DNA of 8,186 nucleotides from CAYFNK01 sp964393215. GTDB lineage: Archaea > Nanobdellota > Nanobdellia > SCGC-AAA011-G17 > PNOQ01. Numbering within the stretch: the stretch's first letter is position 1; every line of letters starts with the position of its first letter. The notes under the pieces were generated by a model. The model saw only the letters and a list, made by a program, of their open reading frames with translations. It was not told the DNA's origin and did not search any database. A program made the translations under genes and the position numbers. Shown here piece after piece: positions 1 to 4,058 of this stretch. The stretch lies in NCBI GenBank assembly GCA_964393215.1, contig CAYMSW010000028.1:1-8186 (forward strand), given 5' to 3'.

Positions 1-86
1 GGGCCTGCGACACCCCACTAGGGCTAAAAGACATGAAAATAGACCTTCTAATTCAATTTGGACACTCTGCATGGCCCTTTTACTAA
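1..86 (+). CDS. C-terminal end of a protein resembling part of Dph2 (partial)
   Basis: This reading frame enters from the left edge and stops at TAA 84-86, leaving 27 complete codons. The visible peptide begins ACDTPLGLKD and contains DLLIQFGHS before ending WPFY. From memory it aligns with the ACD...D-LI-x-x-GHS segment of archaeal 2-(3-amino-3-carboxypropyl)histidine synthase Dph2, the [4Fe-4S] enzyme that starts diphthamide synthesis on EF-2. In that enzyme the Cys of ACD is a cluster ligand. In full-length Dph2 this segment lies in the first third, followed by over 200 residues, yet here the protein stops eight residues after the GHS. It could therefore be a truncated Dph2 remnant, a short Dph2-like protein, or an unrelated protein with a chance match. 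The +2 frame is also open here to about 102, but its peptide looks less natural. The last codons lie just ahead of the next gene's TATA box. Confidence 0.45.
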   Translation, partial: ACDTPLGLKDMKIDLLIQFGHSAWPFY

Positions 87-89
87 AAC

Positions 90-97
90 TTTATAAG
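90..97 (+). promoter_or_regulatory. TATA box for the gene at 120
   Basis: TTTATAAG is centred 26.5 bp upstream of the ATG at 120. Archaeal transcription normally starts about 25-28 bp after the TATA centre, so the mRNA should begin at or next to the start codon. No Shine-Dalgarno site is present, which agrees with a leaderless message. Confidence 0.7.
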
Positions 98-119
98 TAA
101 ATCCTCATTCTCCAATAAA

Positions 120-632
120 ATGGCAAATGTGATAACAGGTCTAAAATATTTACCTGCACATCAAGAGCTTCAAACAGAACAACAGCTTTTAGATGTATTT
201 GAAGATTTAAGAGAGCAACATTCGAGGCTCAACCATTCATTTAGCATGGTTACTCCAACTGGAGAACCAATTCAAAACTTTGAACAATTTCTCAAATATG
301 CTATAAAAGAAGATAGTGCCATCATACTTGAAGGTAGTGGCAACATAGGAGGCATAGTTGTCCAAGAAGCTTCACTAGAATATGACTTATCACCAATGGG
401 AGAATTAGTAAGATACTGGGATATAAGAAGAGACGGAAGCTGTCACAGTTGTCATCAAATAGGAAGAGAACAAATATTTCATGATGAAAGTAGATATTAT
501 TGTACAGAAGGTGTTGACCCGATGAAATGGAAAGGCTGTGATAAATACGACGCAAGAATAAAAAACGCTGAAGGCGGACCAGCAAGAAAACTATCGGAAC
601 TAGTAGAAGAAGCTACACTACAAGAAGCTTAA
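120..632 (+). CDS. Hypothetical protein with a four-cysteine putative metal site
   Basis: I do not recognise this 170-residue protein as a named family. The N-terminal 100 residues look like a mixed alpha/beta domain with no obvious motif. The C-terminal part holds Cys108, Cys111, Cys128 and Cys140 (CxxC-x16-C-x11-C), with His109, His112 and His121 among them; this spacing suggests a structural zinc site, or less likely an iron-sulfur site. The CHSCH stretch at 108-112 fits the haem c pattern CxxCH, but there is no signal peptide, so haem attachment is unlikely. The tail after residue 150 is charged and probably helical. The ATG at 120 is chosen because the TATA box places the transcript start there. 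The next gene has its own promoter, so this is probably a single-gene unit. The protein is likely cytoplasmic. Confidence 0.85.
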   Translation: MANVITGLKYLPAHQELQTEQQLLDVFEDLREQHSRLNHSFSMVTPTGEPIQNFEQFLKYAIKEDSAIILEGSGNIGGIVVQEASLEYDLSPMGELVRYWDIRRDGSCHSCHQIGREQIFHDESRYYCTEGVDPMKWKGCDKYDARIKNAEGGPARKLSELVEEATLQEA

Positions 633-647
633 TTCTAAACAAATAAA

Positions 648-655
648 CTTATAAA
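648..655 (+). promoter_or_regulatory. TATA box for the ribbon-helix-helix operon
   Basis: CTTATAAA is centred 27.5 bp upstream of the ATG at 679. It lies in the 46-bp gap after the TAA at 630-632. The spacing predicts a leaderless transcript carrying the two small genes at 679 and 818. Confidence 0.7.
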
Positions 656-678
656 CAACAAACCAACCCTAATCAAAA

Positions 679-816
679 ATGGAAACAGAAAAAATAGAAT
701 TACCAAAACAACTTATAGACAACATTAGAACAATAGTAAAAACAACAAAAATATTCACAGATGAAGAAGATTTCATAACACAAGCTATATTAAAACAAAT
801 AACAAAATACAAATAA
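679..816 (+). CDS. Small ribbon-helix-helix (CopG/MetJ-like) DNA-binding protein
   Basis: This 45-residue protein fits a minimal ribbon-helix-helix fold. A short strand near the start (EKIELP, residues 4-9) is followed by helix 1 (about 10-22), a turn with F26-T27, and helix 2 beginning at DEEDFITQAI and running to about residue 42. The alternating strand, the Pro before helix 1, and the polar turn ahead of an acidic helix-2 cap are typical of the CopG/Arc class, which binds DNA as dimers through the paired strands. The start is supported by the TATA box 27.5 bp upstream. Its TAA is followed by a single base and then the ATG of the next gene, so the two are very likely one operon. It could be an autorepressor, an antitoxin-like protein or a general small regulator. 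The fold call is from sequence pattern; the function is not known. Confidence 0.75.
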   Translation: METEKIELPKQLIDNIRTIVKTTKIFTDEEDFITQAILKQITKYK

Positions 817-817
817 A

Positions 818-1012
818 ATGGAAAAAGACGAAACAATTGGATACCATAAAGGTTCTCTAGCAACTTTAATCAAAGAGAGAGAAGGACTTATGCAACTATT
901 AACAGTAGTTGATCAATTAATACAGGCCCATAAAAAAGCACTAGAAGACATGGGTGTAAGTCTAGAGCCTCCAAAACAACAAGAAGAAGAGAGTCAAGAA
1001 AGAGCGCCGTAA
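818..1012 (+). CDS. Small helical protein paired with the ribbon-helix-helix gene
   Basis: This 64-residue protein starts one base after the stop codon of the ribbon-helix-helix gene, with no Shine-Dalgarno site, so translation is probably coupled. Residues 9-47 (from YHKGS to DMGVSLE) look like one long amphipathic helix or helical hairpin with regular Leu/Ile/Val spacing, suitable for coiled-coil pairing. The C-terminal 14 residues are rich in Glu, Gln and Pro and probably disordered. There is no transmembrane segment or cysteine. I do not recognise a named family. Proteins of this type, beginning with a YHKG-like motif and an Ala-His-Lys helix, seem familiar from small archaeal genomes, but I cannot verify that. 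A role as the partner of the upstream DNA-binding protein is inference from the gene order. Confidence 0.75.
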   Translation: MEKDETIGYHKGSLATLIKEREGLMQLLTVVDQLIQAHKKALEDMGVSLEPPKQQEEESQERAP

Positions 1013-1061
1013 TAAAGCTCTCACTGTCTAAATTACAATAACTAGATTCTAATAATCAATG

Positions 1062-1199
1062 TTAACTTTCGTCAAGATAACCAAGCCAAAAGCCTTCCTC
1101 TGCAGCTGATATTTCGTCATCATTTAATCTCTGCTTTATATCCTTCAATTCGTCCTCAAAGGTATCATCTTCCCAGACCATATCGTCCGGTAAATACAT
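1062..1199 (-). CDS. Tiny acidic protein, second gene of a two-gene unit
   Basis: This 45-residue reading frame encodes a strongly acidic peptide: 16 Asp/Glu against 3 Lys/Arg. It starts MYLPDDMVW, has an acidic helix around residues 10-29 and ends with a conserved-looking AAEEGFWLGYLDES tail, where aromatic and Gly residues could form a binding or folding motif. The evidence that it is a gene is a strong Shine-Dalgarno match (GGGGGTG, five bases before the ATG), its position 17 bp after the stop of an equally small gene on the same strand, and the absence of any competing gene here. No family is recognised. An acidic protein behind a basic one could be an antitoxin-like neutraliser, a DNA mimic or a complex partner. 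These are guesses. The gene converges on the one ending at 1012, with a 49-bp gap. Confidence 0.65.
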   Translation of the reverse strand: MYLPDDMVWEDDTFEDELKDIKQRLNDDEISAAEEGFWLGYLDES

Positions 1200-1204
1200 A
1201 CTTA

Positions 1205-1211
1205 CACCCCC
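1205..1211 (-). promoter_or_regulatory. Shine-Dalgarno site of the tiny acidic gene
   Basis: GGGGGTG lies on the minus strand, five bases before the ATG at 1199. It differs by one base (still a G-U pair) from the GGAGGTG expected to pair with the archaeal 16S rRNA tail. Other genes in the window lack such sites. Confidence 0.6.
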
Positions 1212-1216
1212 TTTAT

Positions 1217-1363
1217 TTATAGTTGCTCCAAATTAATATAATTTACGGATTTAGCATTTCTCGCTTTCCACTTCAGCCCGTTCACTAATTTATCTCTCAG
1301 AAAATAGAGATACTCCAGTTCGTGATCATTCAAAAATGATAGTTTTTTAGATTTCAAACCCAT
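1217..1363 (-). CDS. Tiny basic protein, first gene of a two-gene unit
   Basis: This 48-residue frame has a net positive charge (9 Lys/Arg against 5 Asp/Glu). It begins MGLKSKKLSF, continues with a likely helix ELEYLYFLRDKL (residues 15-26) and a basic stretch LKWKARNAK (30-38), and ends NYINLEQL. There are no cysteines and no membrane segment. Coding status rests on the excellent Shine-Dalgarno site GAGGTGAT just upstream, a plausible promoter beyond it, and the closely following small gene with its own site. It uses more CTG, CTC and GTG codons than neighbouring genes, hinting at a different origin, though the sample is small. The aromatic-basic composition would suit nucleic-acid or ribosome binding, but no family is recognised and function is unknown. 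Confidence 0.65.
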   Translation of the reverse strand: MGLKSKKLSFLNDHELEYLYFLRDKLVNGLKWKARNAKSVNYINLEQL

Positions 1364-1366
1364 TTA

Positions 1367-1374
1367 ATCACCTC
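1367..1374 (-). promoter_or_regulatory. Shine-Dalgarno site of the tiny basic gene
   Basis: GAGGTGAT on the minus strand is an eight-base perfect complement of the conserved 3' end of archaeal 16S rRNA (AUCACCUC). Its GGTG core ends five bases before the ATG at 1363, the same spacing as at the next gene downstream. This is the strongest ribosome-binding site in the window. Confidence 0.75.
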
Positions 1375-1398
1375 ATACTCAATTTATGAAAAATCCTT

Positions 1399-1406
1399 TA
1401 TTAATA
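1399..1406 (-). promoter_or_regulatory. Probable TATA box for the tiny basic/acidic gene pair
   Basis: TATTAATA, its own reverse complement, is centred about 39.5 bp before the ATG at 1363. A start 26 bp downstream would give a leader of about 13 nt that just includes the Shine-Dalgarno site. A closer TATA-like string near 1381-1390 is only about 22 bp from the ATG and would start inside the gene. Confidence 0.45.
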
Positions 1407-1445
1407 CACTGTGAAAACCGTTACAAGTTGGTAATTACACAAACC

Positions 1446-1453
1446 TTTTAAAC
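1446..1453 (+). promoter_or_regulatory. TATA box for the membrane protein/regulator operon
   Basis: TTTTAAAC is centred 27.5 bp upstream of the ATG at 1477. No Shine-Dalgarno site lies between, so a leaderless transcript is predicted. It lies in the 113-bp divergent gap shared with the minus-strand pair ending its 5' side at 1363. Confidence 0.6.
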
Positions 1454-1476
1454 CAAAATCGAGTTCCCACTTCGAG

Positions 1477-2175
1477 ATGATACCAATTAAGTTCGGGCCT
1501 GAATGGTTCTACTTACCTTCTATCGTTATAGACGTCATAGCATTCGTAGTTCTACTAGCGATTAGCTTTTACAGTTACAAATATTACAAACTAAATAGAA
1601 GCAACAAAACATGTTTTTACTTGGCTGGATCATTTTTCCTGGTTTGTTTATCATTCTTCTTTAAGTTATTAACAAACCTAACAGTATATTATAATGTAAG
1701 CAAAGATGTGCAGCATGGAGCATTAGTAGCAACATTAGAGGTAGTAAGGAGCTTTAATATATTTTCAGTAATGACTTATTCTGGGTACGTTCTGCTACAT
1801 TTATTAGGTTTATATTTCCTATATAGCATTTATCAAAAAGAGAACTCAAAAGCAAACATTTTCCTAGTATCTTATCTAATATTATTATCAACATATCTAA
1901 GCAATTTAAACTTCCAGATATTCCATCTTACAGCATTATTCCTAACTGGATTTATAGGATTAATTTATCTAAAAAAATACTTTGAAACAAATAACAGAAA
2001 CACAAAAATGCTTCACTACGCATTTACAATAATTGCAATAAGTCACATATTTTTCATGTTCATACCAATGAATAGGTCTTTCTTCATATTTGGAGAAATA
2101 ATACAACTAGTAGGATATTTCATACTTTTATTAGCTCTAATAGCGGTTGTTAACTATGGAAAGAAAAAGAAGTAG
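1477..2175 (+). CDS. Seven-helix membrane protein of unknown function
   Basis: This 232-residue protein is almost all hydrophobic. Likely membrane helices lie near residues 12-36, 46-68, 97-119, 126-143, 147-166, 178-196 and 203-226, followed by a short KKKK tail expected on the cytoplasmic side. No catalytic motif, cofactor site or transporter signature is visible. A stretch at 70-95 with polar and charged residues (YYNVSKDVQHG) is the largest apparent loop. The gene overlaps the following winged-helix gene by 20 bp, so the two are translated from one message. That pairing suggests the membrane protein senses something and the soluble regulator answers, but this is inference from context. 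I know 7-helix proteins beside winged-helix genes as a recurring arrangement in small archaeal genomes, without an assigned function. Confidence 0.85.
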   Translation: MIPIKFGPEWFYLPSIVIDVIAFVVLLAISFYSYKYYKLNRSNKTCFYLAGSFFLVCLSFFFKLLTNLTVYYNVSKDVQHGALVATLEVVRSFNIFSVMTYSGYVLLHLLGLYFLYSIYQKENSKANIFLVSYLILLSTYLSNLNFQIFHLTALFLTGFIGLIYLKKYFETNNRNTKMLHYAFTIIAISHIFFMFIPMNRSFFIFGEIIQLVGYFILLLALIAVVNYGKKKK

Positions 2176-2428
2176 AACAGATATAATTCACGATATAATT
2201 ATGTCTATCCAATTAAAGAATGGCAAAATAAAGCCAACACATCTAATGTATAAAGCTAATTTATCGCATATTCAGATGAACGCATATTTAGAAGAGCTCA
2301 AAGAAAAAAATCTAATAGATAAAATAGAAGAAAAGAAGTCTAGTTTCATAGTTCTAACAGAAAAAGGATATTCCTTCTCACAAAAAATAAGAGAAATGAA
2401 AGAATTCGAAAAAACTTTTGGATTATAA
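2156..2428 (+). CDS. Winged helix-turn-helix transcription regulator (HTH_45-like)
   Basis: The protein is 90 residues from the ATG at 2156. An in-frame TTG at 2147 would add three residues but the ATG is the more natural start. The pattern RSRTDIIHDIIMSI, then IKPTHLMYKANLSHIQMNAY as the helix-turn-helix (about residues 26-45), a helix LEELKEKNLIDKI, and a wing ending FIVLTEKGYSF matches the archaeal winged-helix family Pfam HTH_45, whose members bind DNA as small cytoplasmic regulators. The 'MYKANLSxxQ' and 'LTEKG' elements are its hallmarks. The start lies inside the membrane-protein gene (20-bp overlap), so expression is coupled. Its stop is separated by one base from the stop of the convergent ndk gene. 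The target genes cannot be told from the sequence. Confidence 0.85.
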   Translation: MERKRSRTDIIHDIIMSIQLKNGKIKPTHLMYKANLSHIQMNAYLEELKEKNLIDKIEEKKSSFIVLTEKGYSFSQKIREMKEFEKTFGL

Positions 2429-2429
2429 A

Positions 2430-2921
2430 CTATTTCATATGAACTTCATGAACTGTCTTATAATCATGCAATTCAGCATCACCAAACCACAAACCAACTT
2501 CTTTCTCAGCATCTTCCACATCACTAGAAGCATGAACTAAATTCTTCACATCAACATCATTATCTAATGCATATCTCTGAGAAATATGGGCAAAATCGCC
2601 TCTAATAGTCCCAGGCAAAGAATCATTTGGATATGTTGAACCAACTATTTTTCTCACAATACTAATAGCACTAACACCTTCCAAAACAAGAGCTAATATC
2701 GGACTCTCAACAACATAATTAATTAATCTATTCCTAACATTCTCGCCATGTTTTTCTGCAATATCTTCACCATAATGCTTCCCAGCAAGATCTTTATCAA
2801 CATTAACCATCTTCATTCCGATAACTTTCAAACCAGAATCTTCAAATCTCTGCAATATTCTTCCAATTAATCCCCTTTGCACTGCATCTGGCTTCAATAA
2901 AACTAAAGTTTTTTCAATCAT
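2430..2921 (-). CDS. ndk: Nucleoside diphosphate kinase
   Basis: Ndk transfers the terminal phosphate of ATP to other nucleoside diphosphates, balancing NTP and dNTP pools in the cytoplasm. The 163-residue protein opens with the family signature TLVLLKPDAVQRGLIG (nucleotide-binding Lys10) and has the PGTIRGDF motif (residues 103-110). The phosphorylated histidine is His130, in NLVHASSDVEDAEKEV, equivalent to the NxxHGSDS motif of most homologues; here it reads HASSD. The protein is somewhat longer than typical 130-150 residue enzymes. The extra length is an insertion around 50-70 and a C-terminal tail with several His residues (ELHDYKTVHEVHMK). The ATG at 2921 is supported by a TATA box 27.5 bp away. 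It lies downstream of the lipoprotein gene on the same strand, with a 42-bp gap and its own promoter. Confidence 0.97.
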   Translation of the reverse strand: MIEKTLVLLKPDAVQRGLIGRILQRFEDSGLKVIGMKMVNVDKDLAGKHYGEDIAEKHGENVRNRLINYVVESPILALVLEGVSAISIVRKIVGSTYPNDSLPGTIRGDFAHISQRYALDNDVDVKNLVHASSDVEDAEKEVGLWFGDAELHDYKTVHEVHMK

Positions 2922-2944
2922 TTTAGAATCTAAAAGTTAAACAG

Positions 2945-2952
2945 TTTAAAAA
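2945..2952 (-). promoter_or_regulatory. TATA box for ndk
   Basis: On the minus strand TTTTTAAA is centred 27.5 bp before the ATG at 2921, predicting a leaderless mRNA. The surrounding 12 bases (plus-strand 2942-2953, CAGTTTAAAAAG) recur exactly in front of the uS10 gene. The preceding T-rich stretch may also serve as the transcript end of the lipoprotein gene. Confidence 0.7.
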
Positions 2953-2963
2953 GATTTTGATAA

Positions 2964-3422
2964 TCAAGTAGAATTAGATGTATTCGTAGAGTTGGTAGTA
3001 ACGTTCATTTCTATGCAAGCACCAGCAGTACAATTATACAAACCAAGGCCAACACAATTATATTCCTCTATTCCCAAATTAACTCCTTCACAAAAATACT
3101 CAACCAACTCATAATCATTATCACAATAATCGGAAACCTGCGTATATTTCCCATTTTCAATAACCGTCATTCCCCACAACTCATAATTTTTCCCATTATC
3201 TGTATCCAAACAAGTTTGTGGTCCATGACCATCTCCCCCTGTTTCATTTGAACTTTCATTCTCTTCAGCTGTACTATTGTTTACAGTCTCATTCTCAATA
3301 GAATAATTTGTACCATTATCTGAACCATCATCTTCTACCGCAAAAACATTTTCATCTCCTAAATCCGGTCCACACCCTGAGATAAACAATACAAAGAACA
3401 ACAATATCAACACTCTTTTCAT
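2964..3422 (-). CDS. Sequon-rich lipoprotein with a six-cysteine domain
   Basis: The 152-residue protein starts with a short charged n-region (MKR), a hydrophobic core and a lipobox-like LFISGC with Cys17, so it is probably exported and lipid-anchored. Residues 18-68 are an acidic low-complexity linker. Residues 69-137 form a domain with Cys71, 100, 111, 123, 131 and 136, likely three disulfides; its layout (CxDTDxGKNY, then DYC, EYFC, YNC and GAC) resembles a repeat domain often seen in surface proteins of small archaeal genomes. The tail is a Asn/Thr/Ser run. Twelve N-x-S/T sequons are present: seven in the linker (N36, 39, 44, 48, 49, 55, 59), one at N130, and four in the tail (N140, 144, 147, 150). 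This suggests heavy N-glycosylation outside the cell. The specific role is unknown. Confidence 0.85.
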   Translation of the reverse strand: MKRVLILLFFVLFISGCGPDLGDENVFAVEDDGSDNGTNYSIENETVNNSTAEENESSNETGGDGHGPQTCLDTDNGKNYELWGMTVIENGKYTQVSDYCDNDYELVEYFCEGVNLGIEEYNCVGLGLYNCTAGACIEMNVTTNSTNTSNST

Positions 3423-3444
3423 AAATATACTTCTATTAAATAAG

Positions 3445-3452
3445 CTTATAAA
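3445..3452. promoter_or_regulatory. Shared bidirectional TATA box for the lipoprotein and 3477 genes
   Basis: CTTATAAA contains the palindrome TTATAA. Its centre is 26.5 bp from the minus-strand ATG at 3422 and 28.5 bp from the plus-strand ATG at 3477. The 54-bp intergenic gap has no second convincing box for either gene, so one element seems to serve both directions and both mRNAs would be leaderless or nearly so. Confidence 0.6.
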
Positions 3453-3476
3453 TTTTACCCTCTTTCCAAATCAACA

Positions 3477-3833
3477 ATGATGCAAGGAATAAAAAACCTG
3501 GTTAATAAATACGATAGAAAGCCAATGCCTTACGAAGAAGTAAGTAGAACAGCATGCCCATTTTACGGTTTCAACGGAATGTTCGGTATGATGCTAGATT
3601 CAAAAGGGAACCAATGTGCATTAGTTACAGGTTCGCACAGTCCATGTGCAATGGAAAGGGGAGGAGAACAACCTTGTTGGGAGAATTGTCCTTCAAACAT
3701 ACCGGAAAATAGAGAAAAATTAGAAAATTTAGCAGAAAATATGCAAGTATTTCCTGAGGAATTTCATCCCCCAGAAGCCAAATCTTGGGGAGGAATAACT
3801 CTCAAAAGATGGATGGAACATATTCTAGAATAA
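3477..3833 (+). CDS. Cysteine-rich small protein of unknown function
   Basis: I do not recognise a named family for this 118-residue protein. The central part carries five cysteines: C27 in ACPFYGF, C47 in GNQCALV, C57 in SPCAME, and C67 and C71 in PCWENC. Nearby His54 and His97 could add ligands. The motifs read like a compact conserved metal-binding domain, and the string CPFYGF...MLDSxGNQCAL...SPC looks strongly constrained. There is no signal peptide or membrane segment, so it is probably cytoplasmic. ATG codons stand at 3477 and 3480; the first is 28.5 bp from the shared TATA box, the second slightly farther, so either could be used. A poly-T tract directly follows the stop, so it is most likely a single-gene transcript. 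Zinc or iron-sulfur binding is inference. Confidence 0.85.
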   Translation: MMQGIKNLVNKYDRKPMPYEEVSRTACPFYGFNGMFGMMLDSKGNQCALVTGSHSPCAMERGGEQPCWENCPSNIPENREKLENLAENMQVFPEEFHPPEAKSWGGITLKRWMEHILE

Positions 3834-3834
3834 A

Positions 3835-3853
3835 CTTTTTTCTTTTTCCTTTT
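3835..3853 (+). terminator. Poly-T transcription terminator after the 3477 gene
   Basis: Directly after the TAA at 3831-3833 comes a run of Ts broken by a few Cs, followed by a second T tract at 3862-3866. Archaeal RNA polymerase terminates at such U-rich stretches without needing a hairpin, and no strong hairpin is seen. Confidence 0.6.
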
Positions 3854-3879
3854 GATTAAACTTTTTCTAAAAGGTTGAA

Positions 3880-3963
3880 CGCCGAGACTGGGATTTGAAC
3901 CCAGGTACCCTTTCGGGTCAAGCTTTCCAGGCTTGTGCAATAACCAGGCTATGCGATCTCGGC
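3880..3963 (-). tRNA. tRNA-Ser(GGA)
   Basis: The minus strand folds into a class II tRNA. The acceptor GCCGAGA pairs with TCTCGGC and the discriminator is G73 (position 3880), as expected for serine. The D stem has three pairs (GCA/TGC) with an unpaired 13-22 position, typical of tRNA-Ser. The anticodon stem CAAGC/GCTTG carries the loop CTGGAAA with anticodon GGA (3926-3928), which reads UCC and UCU. The long variable arm is ACCC-GAAA-GGGT, closed by a GNRA-type loop. The T arm is CTGGG/CCCAG with loop TTCAAAT. CCA is not encoded, so it must be added by the CCA-adding enzyme. No intron is seen. A TTTT at 3869-3872 lies eight bases downstream and may end transcription. Confidence 0.95.
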
Positions 3964-3987
3964 ACTAGAAATCATTCCTCAATTTGA

Positions 3988-3995
3988 TTTATAAA
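3988..3995 (-). promoter_or_regulatory. TATA box for tRNA-Ser
   Basis: TTTATAAA is centred 28.5 bp before the mature tRNA 5' end at 3963. Transcription should start within one to three bases of the mature end, leaving almost no 5' leader for RNase P to remove. Confidence 0.65.
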
Positions 3996-4028
3996 TGTTG
4001 CCCAAACTGAAAACATCGTTCACAATGA

Positions 4029-4036
4029 TTTAAAAA
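4029..4036 (+). promoter_or_regulatory. TATA box for glmS
   Basis: TTTAAAAA is centred 26.5 bp upstream of the ATG at 4059, predicting a leaderless mRNA. It lies in the 95-bp divergent gap shared with tRNA-Ser. There is no room for a glmS ribozyme, which belongs to Gram-positive bacteria in any case. Confidence 0.65.
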
Positions 4037-4058
4037 ACAATTATTCCAATCTCAACAA

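Noticed and set aside
1..80. GGGCC at 1-5 complementary to GGCCC at 73-77 followed by TTTT, suggesting a small structured RNA.
   Set aside because: The stretch between does not fold further into a tRNA or a box C/D or H/ACA RNA, and it reads as the end of a plausible protein; the pairing is probably chance.
441..455. CxxCH haem c motif in the protein at 120-632.
   Set aside because: No signal peptide or membrane anchor, and the other two cysteines fit a metal site better.
322..585. Minus-strand frame of 87 codons inside the 120-632 gene, and similar antisense frames in glmS, EF-1A and others.
   Set aside because: Compositions are those of antisense shadows, with no promoter or start signal and no protein-like motifs.
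1013..1061. TAGATTCTA inverted repeat between convergent genes as a terminator.
   Set aside because: The arms are only four bases and no T tract follows on either strand.
679..1363. A complete defence island or toxin-antitoxin locus formed by the four small genes.
   Set aside because: No nuclease, kinase, acetyltransferase or other toxin motif is visible, and the two pairs have different promoters, strands and initiation signals; kept only as separate hypotheses.
2147..2155. TTG start for the winged-helix gene.
   Set aside because: The ATG at 2156 gives a protein starting just before the conserved RSRTDII segment, and no ribosome-binding site favours the TTG.
3964..4058. Possible glmS ribozyme or riboswitch upstream of glmS.
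   Set aside because: The 95 bp hold two divergent TATA boxes and the mRNA should start at the ATG; no ribozyme core is seen.
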